Shown here piece after piece: positions 25,203 to 33,563 of a stretch of DNA of 53,171 nt (position 1 is the stretch's first letter; the number at the start of each line of letters is the position of its first letter). The position numbers and the translations under genes are program-made. Below the pieces are notes generated by a model. That model did not search any database. It was not told the origin of the DNA and worked only from the letters and a program-made list of their open reading frames with translations. This stretch comes from SIG607 sp045601805 (GTDB taxonomy: Bacteria > Bacillota > Clostridia > Oscillospirales > Acutalibacteraceae): assembly GCA_045601805.1 (NCBI GenBank), contig JAZSAJ010000057.1, forward strand, positions 1-53,171. Direction: 5' to 3'.

Positions 25203-27611
25203 ATGAGTTTTGATAAATACGATTACAAACAAATAGAAGAAAAATGGCAAAAAATATGGGATGAAGAACAACCTTTTAAGGCAAAGGACGATTATACTCT
25301 TCCTAAGTTTTACGGCCTTGTAGAATTCCCGTATCCTTCTGGTCAAGGTTTGCATGTTGGACATCCTCGTTCGTATACAGCACTTGATATAGTTGCAAGA
25401 AAGAAACGGTTAGAAGGTTACAATGTTTTATATCCGATGGGTTGGGACGCTTTTGGTCTTCCAACCGAAAACTTTGCAATAAAAAATCACATTCACCCCG
25501 AAATTGTAACCAAAAACAATATTGAAAACTTTAAGCGTCAGTTAAAATCGTTGGGTTTTTCTTTTGATTGGAGCAGGGAAGTTAACACAACCGACCCGGA
25601 ATACTATAAGTGGACACAATGGATTTTCTTAAAACTTTATGAAAAAGGCCTTGCTTATAAAAAGAAAATGGCTGTTAACTGGTGTACTTCCTGTAAATGC
25701 GTCCTTGCGAATGAAGAGGTTGTAAACGGTGTTTGTGAACGCTGTGGTAATGCCGTTATTCACAAAGAAAAAAGCCAATGGATGCTTAAAATAACCGAAT
25801 ATGCCGGCCGCCTTATTGATGATTTGGACCAGGTTAATTTTATTGAAAGAGTAAATATTCAACAAAAGAATTGGATTGGCCGTTCTTACGGTACGCAGGT
25901 GAAATTTTCTACAACCGTTGGCGATGATTTTGAGATTTATACCACCCGTGCCGATACACTTTTTGGTGTAACATATATGGTTCTTTCCCCTGAACATCCG
26001 TTAATTGAAAAATGGCAGGATAAAATTGAAAACATCGCTGAGGTTAGGGCATATCAGCAAGCTGCTGCCCAAAAATCAGATTTTGAAAGAACCGAACTTG
26101 CAAAAGATAAAACCGGTGTTTGTCTTAAAGGTGTTAAGGCAATTAACCCTGTTAATAACAAAGAAATTCCCATTTTTATTTCGGATTATGTACTTATTTC
26201 CTACGGCACAGGCGCAATTATGGCGGTACCCGGACACGATACTCGCGACTGGGAATTTGCTAAAAAGTTTGGTCTTGATATTATTGAAGTTGTTAAGGGT
26301 GGTAATGTTAATGAAGAAGCATTTACCGACTGTGCAACAGGTGAACTTGTAAACAGCGGTTTCCTTAACGGCTTAAGCGTTGAAGAAGCAAAAGTTGCTA
26401 TTCAAAAATGGCTTAGTGAAAAGGGAATTGGTGAAAGAAAAACCAATTATAAACTTCGCGACTGGGTATTTTCGCGCCAGCGTTATTGGGGAGAACCAAT
26501 ACCAATGGTTTACTGTGAAAAATGCGGTTGGGTACCGCTTAGCGAAGATGAATTGCCTTTACTTTTGCCTAAGGTAGATTCATATGAGCCAACAGATAAC
26601 GGCGAATCTCCGCTTGCAAAAATGACCGATTGGATTAGCACAAAATGTCCTAAATGCGGGGCTAAAGCTACCCGTGAAACCGACACAATGCCTCAGTGGG
26701 CTGGTTCTTCGTGGTATTTCTTGCGTTACTGCGACCCGCACAATAATAAGGCACTCGCTTCAAAAGAAGCGCTAAATTATTGGGGACCGGTTGACTGGTA
26801 CAACGGCGGTATGGAACATACAACTCTTCACTTGCTTTACAGCCGTTTTTGGCACAAATTTCTTTATGATATTGGTGTTGTTCCCACAGCCGAACCGTAT
26901 GCTAAGCGTACCAGCCACGGTATGATTTTGGGTGAAAACGGCGAAAAAATGTCTAAATCAAGGGGAAATGTTGTTAACCCCGATGACATTATTCGTGATT
27001 TTGGCGCCGATACAATGCGCTTATACGAAATGTTTATTGGCGACTTTGAAAAAGCTGCGCCTTGGAGCACATCTTCAATTAAAGGTTGCAAGCGTTTTCT
27101 TGATAAGATTTGGGCGCTTAAAGACAATGTAATTGACGGTGAAGAATACCGCAAAGAAAATGAAACTGCAATTCATAAAATGATTAAAAAGGTTAGCGAA
27201 GACATTTTAGAGCTTAAAATGAACACAGCAATTGCTTCAATGATGGCTTTCCTTAACCAAATTGGCGGCACAATTAACAAAGCAGAATACAAAACATTGC
27301 TTATTCTTTTAAACCCGTTTGCACCTCATATTACCGAAGAAATATGGGAAGAACTGCATTTTGGAGGAAGATTAAACCAAGCTAAATGGCCTGTTTTTGA
27401 TGAAGCAAAATGCGTTGAAGATACAGTTGAAATTGTAGTTCAGGTAAACGGAAAAATTAAAGCAAGACTTAATATTCCAGCAAATATTTCGGAACAAGAC
27501 GCATTAATACTTGCAAAAGGCCAAGAATTCGTTAAATCTGTAATAAATGATAAAACAATTATTAAAGAACTTTATGTTCCTAAAAAACTTGTTAATATTG
27601 TAGTTAAATAG
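25203..27611 (+). CDS. leuS: leucyl-tRNA synthetase
   Basis: An 802-residue class I synthetase charging tRNA-Leu. The ATG at 25203 follows GGAGG; a longer frame from 25179 would overlap rsfS. The HIGH-type motif reads HVGH (about residue 51), the KMSKS motif is intact (EKMSKSRGN, about 582). The CP1 editing domain shows TTRADTLFGVTYMVLSPEHP (about 240-260) and GTGAIMAVPGHDTRDWEFA. A zinc-binding CPKCGAKA segment and the WAGSSWYFLRYCDP block precede the catalytic end; anticodon-binding and C-terminal domains complete it. No T-box or other leader precedes it; it is co-transcribed with rsfS. A tRNA-Leu gene lies at the far end of the window. Confidence 0.98.
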   Translation: MSFDKYDYKQIEEKWQKIWDEEQPFKAKDDYTLPKFYGLVEFPYPSGQGLHVGHPRSYTALDIVARKKRLEGYNVLYPMGWDAFGLPTENFAIKNHIHPEIVTKNNIENFKRQLKSLGFSFDWSREVNTTDPEYYKWTQWIFLKLYEKGLAYKKKMAVNWCTSCKCVLANEEVVNGVCERCGNAVIHKEKSQWMLKITEYAGRLIDDLDQVNFIERVNIQQKNWIGRSYGTQVKFSTTVGDDFEIYTTRADTLFGVTYMVLSPEHPLIEKWQDKIENIAEVRAYQQAAAQKSDFERTELAKDKTGVCLKGVKAINPVNNKEIPIFISDYVLISYGTGAIMAVPGHDTRDWEFAKKFGLDIIEVVKGGNVNEEAFTDCATGELVNSGFLNGLSVEEAKVAIQKWLSEKGIGERKTNYKLRDWVFSRQRYWGEPIPMVYCEKCGWVPLSEDELPLLLPKVDSYEPTDNGESPLAKMTDWISTKCPKCGAKATRETDTMPQWAGSSWYFLRYCDPHNNKALASKEALNYWGPVDWYNGGMEHTTLHLLYSRFWHKFLYDIGVVPTAEPYAKRTSHGMILGENGEKMSKSRGNVVNPDDIIRDFGADTMRLYEMFIGDFEKAAPWSTSSIKGCKRFLDKIWALKDNVIDGEEYRKENETAIHKMIKKVSEDILELKMNTAIASMMAFLNQIGGTINKAEYKTLLILLNPFAPHITEEIWEELHFGGRLNQAKWPVFDEAKCVEDTVEIVVQVNGKIKARLNIPANISEQDALILAKGQEFVKSVINDKTIIKELYVPKKLVNIVVK

Positions 27612-27615
27612 TTTT

Positions 27616-27653
27616 TTACAACCCACAGTTTTTTGTGGGTTGTAAATTTTTTA
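27616..27653 (+). terminator. terminator after leuS
   Basis: TTACAACCCACA (27616-27627) pairs perfectly with TGTGGGTTGTAA (27634-27645), a 12-bp stem with a 6-base loop and a T-run after. It ends the housekeeping run. Confidence 0.92.
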
Positions 27654-27660
27654 AATAGTC

Positions 27661-27689
27661 TTGAAAAATAGTTGGCTTAATAGTATAAT
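27661..27689 (+). promoter_or_regulatory. sigma-A promoter of the tepA-spoIIIE operon
   Basis: TTGAAA (27661-27666), 17-bp spacer, consensus TATAAT (27684-27689), right after the leuS terminator. Confidence 0.8.
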
Positions 27690-27705
27690 ATTCTTAATAA
27701 ATAAA

Positions 27706-27724
27706 CCAATAATATTTATATTGG
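27706..27724 (+). promoter_or_regulatory. small hairpin overlapping the tepA ribosome binding site
   Basis: CCAATA (27706-27711) pairs with TATTGG (27719-27724), the last two G residues being the start of GGAGG. The stem lies within about 10-30 bases of the predicted RNA start. It is AT-rich and weak, so a control role is only a suggestion. Confidence 0.3.
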
Positions 27725-27734
27725 AGGTTTGTTT

Positions 27735-28415
27735 ATGGATAAAGATAATAAGAAAAAGGAAACCGAATTAAAAGACGATTTTGAAGAAATTAAAGAATCG
27801 GGTTCTTTAACTATAAAAAACGGCAGACATAATATTTTTTGTTTAACTATTATAGGCGAAATTGAGGGGCATAATGTTTTGCCCGAACAAAGCAAAACCA
27901 CAAAATATGAACATGTAATTCCGCAGTTGGTGGAAATTGAAGAAAATGAAAACATTGACGGTGTTTTAATTTTACTAAACACTGTTGGCGGTGATGTTGA
28001 AGCAGGACTTGCAATTGCCGAACTTATTTCCGGTATGACAAAACCAACTGTTTCTTTTGTTATTGGCGGGGGGCATTCTATTGGCGTCCCTTTGGCTGTT
28101 TCGGCAAAGCGTTCGTTTATTGCACCATCAGCAACAATGACGGTGCATCCTGTTCGTATGAACGGTTTGGTAATTGGCGTTTCCCAAATGTTTAATCATT
28201 TTGAAAGAATGCAACAGCGAATTACCAATTTTGTTACAGCAAATTCAAATATTTCGGATTCGCGTTTTAATGAATTATTGGTTAACCGCGGTGAAATGGT
28301 TACCGATATGGGAACTGTTTTAGACGGTGAACAGGCAGTTAAAGAAGGTCTTATTGATAAGGTTGGCAATTTGTCTGTTGTACTTGAAGAACTTTATAAT
28401 ATGATTGAAAACTGA
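27735..28415 (+). CDS. TepA-like ClpP-family serine protease
   Basis: A 226-residue protein of the ClpP/crotonase fold (ClpP_TepA group). ATG at 27735 has GGAGG 7 bases upstream; the in-frame TTG at 27729 is less likely. The acidic N-terminal tail is followed by the core: DGVLILLNTVGGDVEAGLAI, nucleophile Ser115 in GGGHSIG, His138 in TVHPVRMNG, and a C-terminal LDGEQAVKEGLIDKVG block as in ClpP. TepA of Bacillus degrades spore-protective SASPs or helps secretion depending on the report; here a SASP gene is nearby at 32022-32207. It is adjacent to SpoIIIE/FtsK, a pairing conserved in Clostridia and Bacilli. Confidence 0.9.
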   Translation: MDKDNKKKETELKDDFEEIKESGSLTIKNGRHNIFCLTIIGEIEGHNVLPEQSKTTKYEHVIPQLVEIEENENIDGVLILLNTVGGDVEAGLAIAELISGMTKPTVSFVIGGGHSIGVPLAVSAKRSFIAPSATMTVHPVRMNGLVIGVSQMFNHFERMQQRITNFVTANSNISDSRFNELLVNRGEMVTDMGTVLDGEQAVKEGLIDKVGNLSVVLEELYNMIEN

Positions 28416-28430
28416 GTCCGTTTTCGGACT
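28415..28430 (+). repeat. short hairpin between tepA and ftsK
   Basis: AGTCCG (28415-28420) pairs with CGGACT (28425-28430) over TTTT. It starts at the last base of the tepA stop codon and has no T-run after it, so it is more likely an mRNA stability or processing element than a terminator. Confidence 0.4.
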
Positions 28431-28448
28431 TATACATAGGGGTGGATT

Positions 28449-30773
28449 ATGGCAACTAAAAAAAGAAAATCAAACAATGCCAAAAAACAAAATAGCCGTG
28501 GGCCGCAGAAAAAACAGGTAAACCAAATTCTTGCGATTGTTGTTTTTGCTGTTTCGGCAATTGTTTTTGCTTTGGCAGTATATCCTGGCGTAAGATTTTG
28601 GAATGTTTTACATAATTTGGTGCTTGGGTTGTTTGGTGTGTTTTCTATTGTTTTGCCTTTGTTTTCCATTGTTCTTACCGCGCTTTATTCAATGGACAAA
28701 CTTGGCGGCAAAATTAAAGTTAAGGCAATTGAATTTGGGCTTTTTATTTTAATTATTGCAAGTGCGGTTGATATTTTTACAACAAGCGGTAATGTTTCTT
28801 ATGCTAAGCATATTGCTGATGTGTTTAAAAACTGTAGTTTTGCAAATTCGGGCGTTTTCGGGGCAATTTTAGGTAATGCTGTTTATCAACTTTTTGGTAA
28901 AATTGGCGCAATAATTTTTATACTAATTTTGTCGGTTGCGCTTCTTATGCTTTTAACCGGCACAACAGTTGCTCGTTTAATTAAATCAGCTTCAAAACCT
29001 GCTAAAAAAATCGCTGACATAGCTGAAGAAACTATAACTGAAGTTATTAACGAAAAAAAAGCCAAATACAATGTTGATATTCCAGTTGATGACGCCGTAA
29101 ATCAACCCGATACAAATTTAAAAGAAAAATCTAAAAAAGTTGTTAATGCATATAAAAGTTTACAAGACGATTCACCGGTTTCTAATGAAACTGAAATAGA
29201 CACCTCGGCTGCTCAAAAAATCACTATGACGCAAGAGGAAACAAAAGCCGAAATTGAAAATGTTGCAAAAGAAGTTATGAACGGCATAAATATAACCGAG
29301 GAAGAGGGATATAAATATCCGCCTCTTAGTTTACTAAAAGCACCCAATTTTGAAAATGCTTCTGCACTTTCTGCTGAATTAGATTCAACAGCGACTCGTC
29401 TTGTTGAAGTTTTGCGCAGTTTTGGCGTTGAAACAAGGGTAATAAATATAAGCAAAGGCCCTACCGTTACTCGTTACGAACTTCAGCCCTCGGTTGGTGT
29501 TAAAATTAGCAAAATAACCGGCCTTGCCGATGATATTGCACTTAACCTTGCGGCTGCAGGTGTTAGAATAGAAGCGCCTATTCCTAATAAAGCGGCAGTT
29601 GGCATTGAAGTGCCTAACAAAAAATTCGGCACTGTTACTGTTCGTGAAATTTTAGAATCGGGCGAATTTAAAAATTCAAGCAGCAAACTTACTGTTGCTA
29701 TGGGCCGAGATATTGCAGGTAATCCTGTTGTTACCGATATTGCAAAAATGCCCCATGGTTTAATTGCCGGTGCAACCGGTTCCGGTAAATCTGTTTGTAT
29801 CAACTCTATTATAATGAGTATTTTGTTTAAATCTTCACCCGAAGAGGTTAAACTTCTTATGATTGACCCAAAGGTTGTTGAACTTGGCGTTTATAATGGA
29901 ATTCCGCATTTGCTTGTTCCCGTTGTAACCGACCCGCGTAAAGCTTCGGGTGCACTTGGTTGGGCAGTAACAGAAATGGAAAGAAGATACCATTTATTTG
30001 CAGGTAACAATGTTCGTGATTTAAACGGTTATAACCGTCTTTGCGAACTTGATTGTGATTTACAAAAACTTCCGCAAATTGTTATTATAATAGACGAGCT
30101 TGCCGATTTAATGATTACTGCACCCGGTGAAGTAGAAGATTCTATTAACCGAATTGCTGCAAAAGCCCGTGCTGCAGGTATGCATTTGCTTATTGCAACT
30201 CAAAGGCCGTCGGTTGATGTTGTTACAGGTGTTATTAAAGCAAATATTCCAACACGAATTGCCTTTTCGGTTTCTTCGCAAACCGATAGCCGTACTATTT
30301 TAGATATGGGCGGTGCCGAAAAACTTTTGGGCCGAGGCGATATGTTATTTAACCCCGTTTCTGCTTCAAAACCCAGCCGTATTCAAGGTTGTTTTGTTAG
30401 CGATGAAGAAGTTGAAGCGGTTGTTGATTATATTAAAAATAATGGTAAAAGCAATTATAGCGACGAAATTCAAACTGAAATTGACCGTTTGGCAGTTCAA
30501 GACAAAAAATCTAAAAGCAGTGATTTTTCTGATGGCGGTTCGGATGAAGAAGATACAATGCTTAACGATGCTATTCGTGTTGTAGTAGAACTTGGACAAG
30601 CGTCAACTTCGCTTTTACAAAGAAAACTTAAACTTGGATATTCACGCGCAGCTCGCATTATTGACCAAATGGAAGAACGCGGCATTATTGGGCCGTATGA
30701 AGGCGGTAAACCGCGTCAAATTTTAATTACAAAAGAAGAATTAATGGAGAAAGAAGCAAGAGATGATTATTAA
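28449..30773 (+). CDS. DNA translocase FtsK/SpoIIIE
   Basis: A 774-residue DNA pump moving chromosomes through the division or sporulation septum. A basic N-terminal tail (KKRKSNNAKKQN) is followed by four membrane helices (about residues 25-175), a variable linker to about 285, the alpha/beta motor domain with Walker A GATGSGKSVCINSII (about 441-455), Walker B IIIDELADLMI, the RIAAKARAAGMHLLIATQRPS segment in pieces, and the DNA-reading gamma winged helix at the C-terminus (NDAIRVVVELGQASTSLLQR...RAARIIDQMEERG). Length fits SpoIIIE. GGGGTGG precedes the ATG. The spore gene context supports SpoIIIE use, but FtsK and SpoIIIE are not separable by sequence here. Confidence 0.95.
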   Translation: MATKKRKSNNAKKQNSRGPQKKQVNQILAIVVFAVSAIVFALAVYPGVRFWNVLHNLVLGLFGVFSIVLPLFSIVLTALYSMDKLGGKIKVKAIEFGLFILIIASAVDIFTTSGNVSYAKHIADVFKNCSFANSGVFGAILGNAVYQLFGKIGAIIFILILSVALLMLLTGTTVARLIKSASKPAKKIADIAEETITEVINEKKAKYNVDIPVDDAVNQPDTNLKEKSKKVVNAYKSLQDDSPVSNETEIDTSAAQKITMTQEETKAEIENVAKEVMNGINITEEEGYKYPPLSLLKAPNFENASALSAELDSTATRLVEVLRSFGVETRVINISKGPTVTRYELQPSVGVKISKITGLADDIALNLAAAGVRIEAPIPNKAAVGIEVPNKKFGTVTVREILESGEFKNSSSKLTVAMGRDIAGNPVVTDIAKMPHGLIAGATGSGKSVCINSIIMSILFKSSPEEVKLLMIDPKVVELGVYNGIPHLLVPVVTDPRKASGALGWAVTEMERRYHLFAGNNVRDLNGYNRLCELDCDLQKLPQIVIIIDELADLMITAPGEVEDSINRIAAKARAAGMHLLIATQRPSVDVVTGVIKANIPTRIAFSVSSQTDSRTILDMGGAEKLLGRGDMLFNPVSASKPSRIQGCFVSDEEVEAVVDYIKNNGKSNYSDEIQTEIDRLAVQDKKSKSSDFSDGGSDEEDTMLNDAIRVVVELGQASTSLLQRKLKLGYSRAARIIDQMEERGIIGPYEGGKPRQILITKEELMEKEARDDY

Positions 30774-31671
30774 AAAATCGCTTTTACAGCAAGTTTTAGG
30801 GGCTGTATGCGCGCTTATTGTTTCTATTCTTCTTGTTGTTACTTTTGTTGACAGTAAATATGTACCAAGTTGGAGTGAAATTTTCCAAACTAAGGTTTCT
30901 GTTGACGAAACTGCAGATATTATAACTGTTTTAGATGTAGGGCAGGGCGATTGCGCTTTAATTCAAAGTAACGGTCGTTTCGCTTTAATTGATACCGGTG
31001 ACGGAAAATCGGTTGAAGTTGCTCGTATTCTTAAAAAACAAGGAGTTTTAGGGCTTGATGCACTTATTTTAAGCCATTGGCATTCTGACCACGCTGGCGG
31101 TACAGCCGAGATTTTAAACAGTTTTGAAGTTACAAATGCTGTCGTTCCGCAAGTTAATTCAGAAGATGAAGAAATTGACGAACTTGCTTCGGAAATTCTT
31201 AATTTTTGCGATGCCAAAGGAGTTTCGGTTCATACTGCAATAACTGCTATGGTTATAAATGTTGGCGATATTGAACTTACTGTTTTGCAAGCAAATTACG
31301 ATTTAAGCGATGAAAATAATCGTTCGCTTATAATTATGGCAAAATGCGAAGGTAAAAAATATTTGTTTACCGGCGACAGTGAAAATTTATCTGAAAATTT
31401 ATTGCTTGAAAGCGGAATAGATTTTGATTGCGATATTTTAAAGGTTTCACATCACGGAAGCAACAGTTCAACAAGTAAAAAGTTTTTAGAAGTATGCACA
31501 CCCGATATTTCGGTTATTTCAGTTGGTGCCAAAAATTCTTACGGTCACCCAAGCAATGCAGTAATTAATAGAATAAAAGCGGTTGAGTCTGGTATATATA
31601 GAACAGATTTTCACGGAAATATTTCAATTACTTTTTCAGAAGGAAATTATTCAATATCTACTCAGTACTAA
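30763..31671 (+). CDS. membrane-anchored ComEC/Rec2-type metallo-beta-lactamase domain protein
   Basis: A 302-residue protein: one N-terminal membrane helix (about residues 9-30), then a secreted metallo-beta-lactamase domain of the ComEC C-terminal type. Motifs: ITVLDVGQGDCALIQ, the zinc site LSHWHSDHAGG (H-x-H-x-D-H, about residues 103-113), TGDSE, VSHHGSNSSTS and the end VISVGAKNSYGHPSN. ComEC proper also has a large membrane channel domain, which is missing, so this is a stand-alone nuclease/hydrolase relative. In DNA uptake the domain degrades the non-transforming strand. The start ATG lies inside the ftsK end (11-base overlap). A DNA-linked role is suggested by the neighbour, not proven. 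Confidence 0.85.
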   Translation: MIIKKSLLQQVLGAVCALIVSILLVVTFVDSKYVPSWSEIFQTKVSVDETADIITVLDVGQGDCALIQSNGRFALIDTGDGKSVEVARILKKQGVLGLDALILSHWHSDHAGGTAEILNSFEVTNAVVPQVNSEDEEIDELASEILNFCDAKGVSVHTAITAMVINVGDIELTVLQANYDLSDENNRSLIIMAKCEGKKYLFTGDSENLSENLLLESGIDFDCDILKVSHHGSNSSTSKKFLEVCTPDISVISVGAKNSYGHPSNAVINRIKAVESGIYRTDFHGNISITFSEGNYSISTQY

Positions 31672-31696
31672 GAAAGTACTGAGTAGATTTTATTTT
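31658..31696 (+). terminator. terminator of the tepA-ftsK-MBL operon
   Basis: CTACTCAGTACT (31658-31669) pairs with AGTACTGAGTAG (31675-31686): a perfect 12-bp stem whose left arm lies within the last codons of the gene, followed by ATTTTATTTT. The convergent minus-strand gene ends at 31695. Confidence 0.88.
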
Positions 31697-31919
31697 AATC
31701 AGCCATTCTTGCAGTTGCGTGGTCAATAGATTCTGTTCTACGGAAAAGCAAAGTAACACACCAAATGCCTGCTAATGCAATTACAATATAAACAATACGG
31801 CTTAAAAGTGCGGCACTGCTGCCAAACAGCCAAGCTACAATATCAAATTGAAAAAGACCAACGCTACCCCAGTTTAAAGCGCCAATAATTACCAACGCCA
31901 AACATATTTTATCAAACAC
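31695..31919 (-). CDS. DUF378 family small membrane protein
   Basis: A 74-residue protein with two membrane helices, matching the DUF378 family: the N-terminal LVIIGALNWGSVGLFQFDIVAWLFG block with the conserved NWG motif is diagnostic, and the second helix is RIVYIVIALAGIWCVTLLF. The start is GTG after AAGGAAG. DUF378 proteins are common in Clostridia and some appear in spore-forming lineages, but their job is unknown. It lies downstream of the SASP gene with a terminator between them, so it may be transcribed separately or by readthrough. Confidence 0.85.
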   Translation of the reverse strand: MFDKICLALVIIGALNWGSVGLFQFDIVAWLFGSSAALLSRIVYIVIALAGIWCVTLLFRRTESIDHATARMAD

Positions 31920-31954
31920 TTAATTCACTTCCTTTATTAGAATTTACTATTAAA

Positions 31955-31997
31955 AAAGGAAAGCGCTCCATCAGTCAATTTCTTGCAGATGGAGCGC
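31955..31997 (-). terminator. terminator after the SASP gene
   Basis: Read on the minus strand, GCGCTCCATC and GATGGAGCGC form a 10-bp stem (31988-31997 with 31963-31972, loop 15) followed by TTCCTTTTTT. Confidence 0.85.
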
Positions 31998-32021
31998 AGT
32001 TTAATGCGCTTTTATAACGCG

Positions 32022-32207
32022 TTATCTCATGCTGTTTTCATAAGATTCAATCATTTTCTTAACCATCTGTCCACCGATGGAACCGGCTTGTTTAGAAGTA
32101 AGATCGCCGTTGTAACCTTGTTTAAGGTTAACGCCTACTTCGCTTGCAGCTTCCATCTTAAAACGGTTGAGAGCGTCTTTTGCTTCGGGCACTACGTGCT
32201 TTGCCAT
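32022..32207 (-). CDS. alpha/beta-type small acid-soluble spore protein
   Basis: A 61-residue spore DNA-coating protein that changes DNA toward the A-form and protects it from UV. Conserved elements: the KMEAASEVGVNL segment with the E-x-A-x-E-h-G-V spore protease (GPR) site, GDLTSKQAGSIGGQMVKKMIE, with the SIGG core motif. Length and sequence are standard. AAGGAG precedes the ATG. This gene is the strongest evidence in the window that the organism forms endospores. The upstream DNA contains AATACTA resembling the forespore sigma-G -10 element, but the -35 match is poor, so the promoter is not called. Confidence 0.95.
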   Translation of the reverse strand: MAKHVVPEAKDALNRFKMEAASEVGVNLKQGYNGDLTSKQAGSIGGQMVKKMIESYENSMR

Positions 32208-32304
32208 AATCTTTTTTCACTCCTTGCCTTTTTGCGCTTGCAATAGTATTATTTTCGCTTTTATTTTTAATATAACAGGTAAATTTAAGTATTTTTTTCA
32301 AAAT

Positions 32305-32333
32305 TTGACAATAATAAAAAATAAGAGTATAAT
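32305..32333 (+). promoter_or_regulatory. consensus sigma-A promoter of galM
   Basis: TTGACA (32305-32310), 17-bp spacer, TATAAT (32328-32333): a perfect match. The predicted RNA start near 32340 lies downstream of the ATG at 32334, which settles the galM start codon in favour of the TTG at 32364. Confidence 0.88.
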
Positions 32334-32363
32334 ATGAAATATTCTCTTTTAGGAGTGATTTTT

Positions 32364-33401
32364 TTGATATCTGTAAGAAGTTTTGGTAAAACACCTGAAG
32401 GCCAAGATGTTCAGTTGTTTTTATTGGAAAACAACAACGTTTCGGTTTATATAACCGATTTTGGCGCTCATATTGTATCATTTAATGTTCCTGATAAAAA
32501 CGGTATTTTAACCGATATTGTTTTGGGCTTTGATAATGTAGAAGCGTATGCGGGCAACATTGGTTATATTGGCGCAACTGTTGGAAGATTTGCTAATAGA
32601 ATTGAAAATGGAAGATTTAATTTAAACGGTGTTACCTATAATCTTTGCCAAAACAATGGGGCGCACCATCTTCATGGTGGTAAAGAGGGTTTTAATCATA
32701 AAATTTTTAAATCTTTTGTAGATGGTGAAAAACTTATACTTTCTTATGAAAGTCCTGATATGGAAGAAGGTTATCCCGGGAATTTAGATTTTAAAGTTTC
32801 TTTTGAACTTACAAATGATGCTTTGGTTATTGAATATGATGCGATTTGCGATAAAGATACGGTTGCTAATTTTACAAACCACGCTTACTTTAATTTAAAT
32901 GGTGCATTAAGCCAAAAAACAATTAAAAACCATTATTTGCAGGTAAATGCAGATGCGTATTGTAAGGCGGATTCAAACGCTTTGGCCAACGGTATTATTG
33001 CTCCCGTTCGCAATACCGATATGGACTTAAAAGAGCCCAAATTATTAAAAGATGTTATTGAAAGTTCAATGGAAGACATTGCTTCCGTTAAAGGATTAGA
33101 CCACAATTTTGTACTTTCAATGCAGCGCGGTATTATGAAAAAAGCCGCTGAAATTTATTCACCGGATAGCGGTATATTATTAGAGTGCCACACCGACCAA
33201 CCCGGCATACAAATTTATACTTCAAACAGTATGGATTTAAAAAATGCAAAGGGTATGTGTGATTATTCCGATTATATGGGTGTATGCTTAGAAACTCAGG
33301 GATTTCCTAATTCAACCTCATTTTCTTATTTTCCGTCACCAATTATTCGCGCGGGTGAAAGGTTTACTTCAAAAACTATTTACAAATTTTCAAACAAATA
33401 A
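32364..33401 (+). CDS. galM: aldose 1-epimerase (GalM)
   Basis: A 345-residue mutarotase interconverting alpha and beta anomers of galactose/glucose. The start is TTG at 32364, eight bases after AGGAG; the more upstream ATG (32334) touches the promoter -10 box and would lie before the RNA start. Family motifs: FGAHIVSFNVPDKNG, DIVLGFDNVEAY, YIGATVGRFANRIENGRF with the substrate-binding NR, HHLHGGKEGFNHK (first catalytic His), NHAYFNLNG (second His) and near the end LETQGFPNS with the catalytic Glu. The gene stands alone between two terminators/promoters. Regulation beyond the strong promoter is not visible. Confidence 0.95.
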   Translation: MISVRSFGKTPEGQDVQLFLLENNNVSVYITDFGAHIVSFNVPDKNGILTDIVLGFDNVEAYAGNIGYIGATVGRFANRIENGRFNLNGVTYNLCQNNGAHHLHGGKEGFNHKIFKSFVDGEKLILSYESPDMEEGYPGNLDFKVSFELTNDALVIEYDAICDKDTVANFTNHAYFNLNGALSQKTIKNHYLQVNADAYCKADSNALANGIIAPVRNTDMDLKEPKLLKDVIESSMEDIASVKGLDHNFVLSMQRGIMKKAAEIYSPDSGILLECHTDQPGIQIYTSNSMDLKNAKGMCDYSDYMGVCLETQGFPNSTSFSYFPSPIIRAGERFTSKTIYKFSNK

Positions 33402-33405
33402 ACTT

Positions 33406-33433
33406 ATGGCCTCTTTAATGGGGCCATTTTTGT
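33406..33433 (+). terminator. terminator after galM
   Basis: ATGGCCTC (33406-33413) pairs with GGGGCCAT (33420-33427), 8 bp with one G-T pair, loop TTTAAT, followed by TTTTTG. Confidence 0.85.
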
Positions 33434-33499
33434 TTATAATTTACAAAAGTAAATTATTGTTAGTCTATAATATAGTATATAATTAAAATAAGATTATTC

Positions 33500-33528
33500 T
33501 TGAAATAAATTACATTTTGTGATAAAAT
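33500..33528 (+). promoter_or_regulatory. sigma-A promoter of hom-aspartokinase-asd
   Basis: TTGAAA (33500-33505), 17-bp spacer, TAAAAT (33523-33528). The RNA leader would be only about 30 bases, leaving no room for a T-box or lysine riboswitch. Confidence 0.7.
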
Positions 33529-33563
33529 AAAACAGTAAATTTGTTTATATGGAGGGTATTAGT

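Noticed and set aside
25150..25203. T-box or other leader before leuS
   Set aside because: leuS begins one base after rsfS with no gap to hold a leader.
32208..32300. Sigma-G promoter for the SASP gene
   Set aside because: A -10-like AATACTA is present on the minus strand but no convincing -35 lies 17-18 bases upstream, so I did not list it as a feature.
32158..32481. Minus-strand 107-codon frame across the galM promoter
   Set aside because: It spans two genes on other frames and a promoter region and resembles nothing.
33434..33563. Lysine riboswitch or T-box before hom
   Set aside because: Only about 130 AT-rich bases between terminator and gene; the promoter sits close to the start and no conserved riboswitch core is present. 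A 7-bp AATTTAC/GTAAATT stem near 33437-33454 precedes the promoter and is not transcribed with hom.
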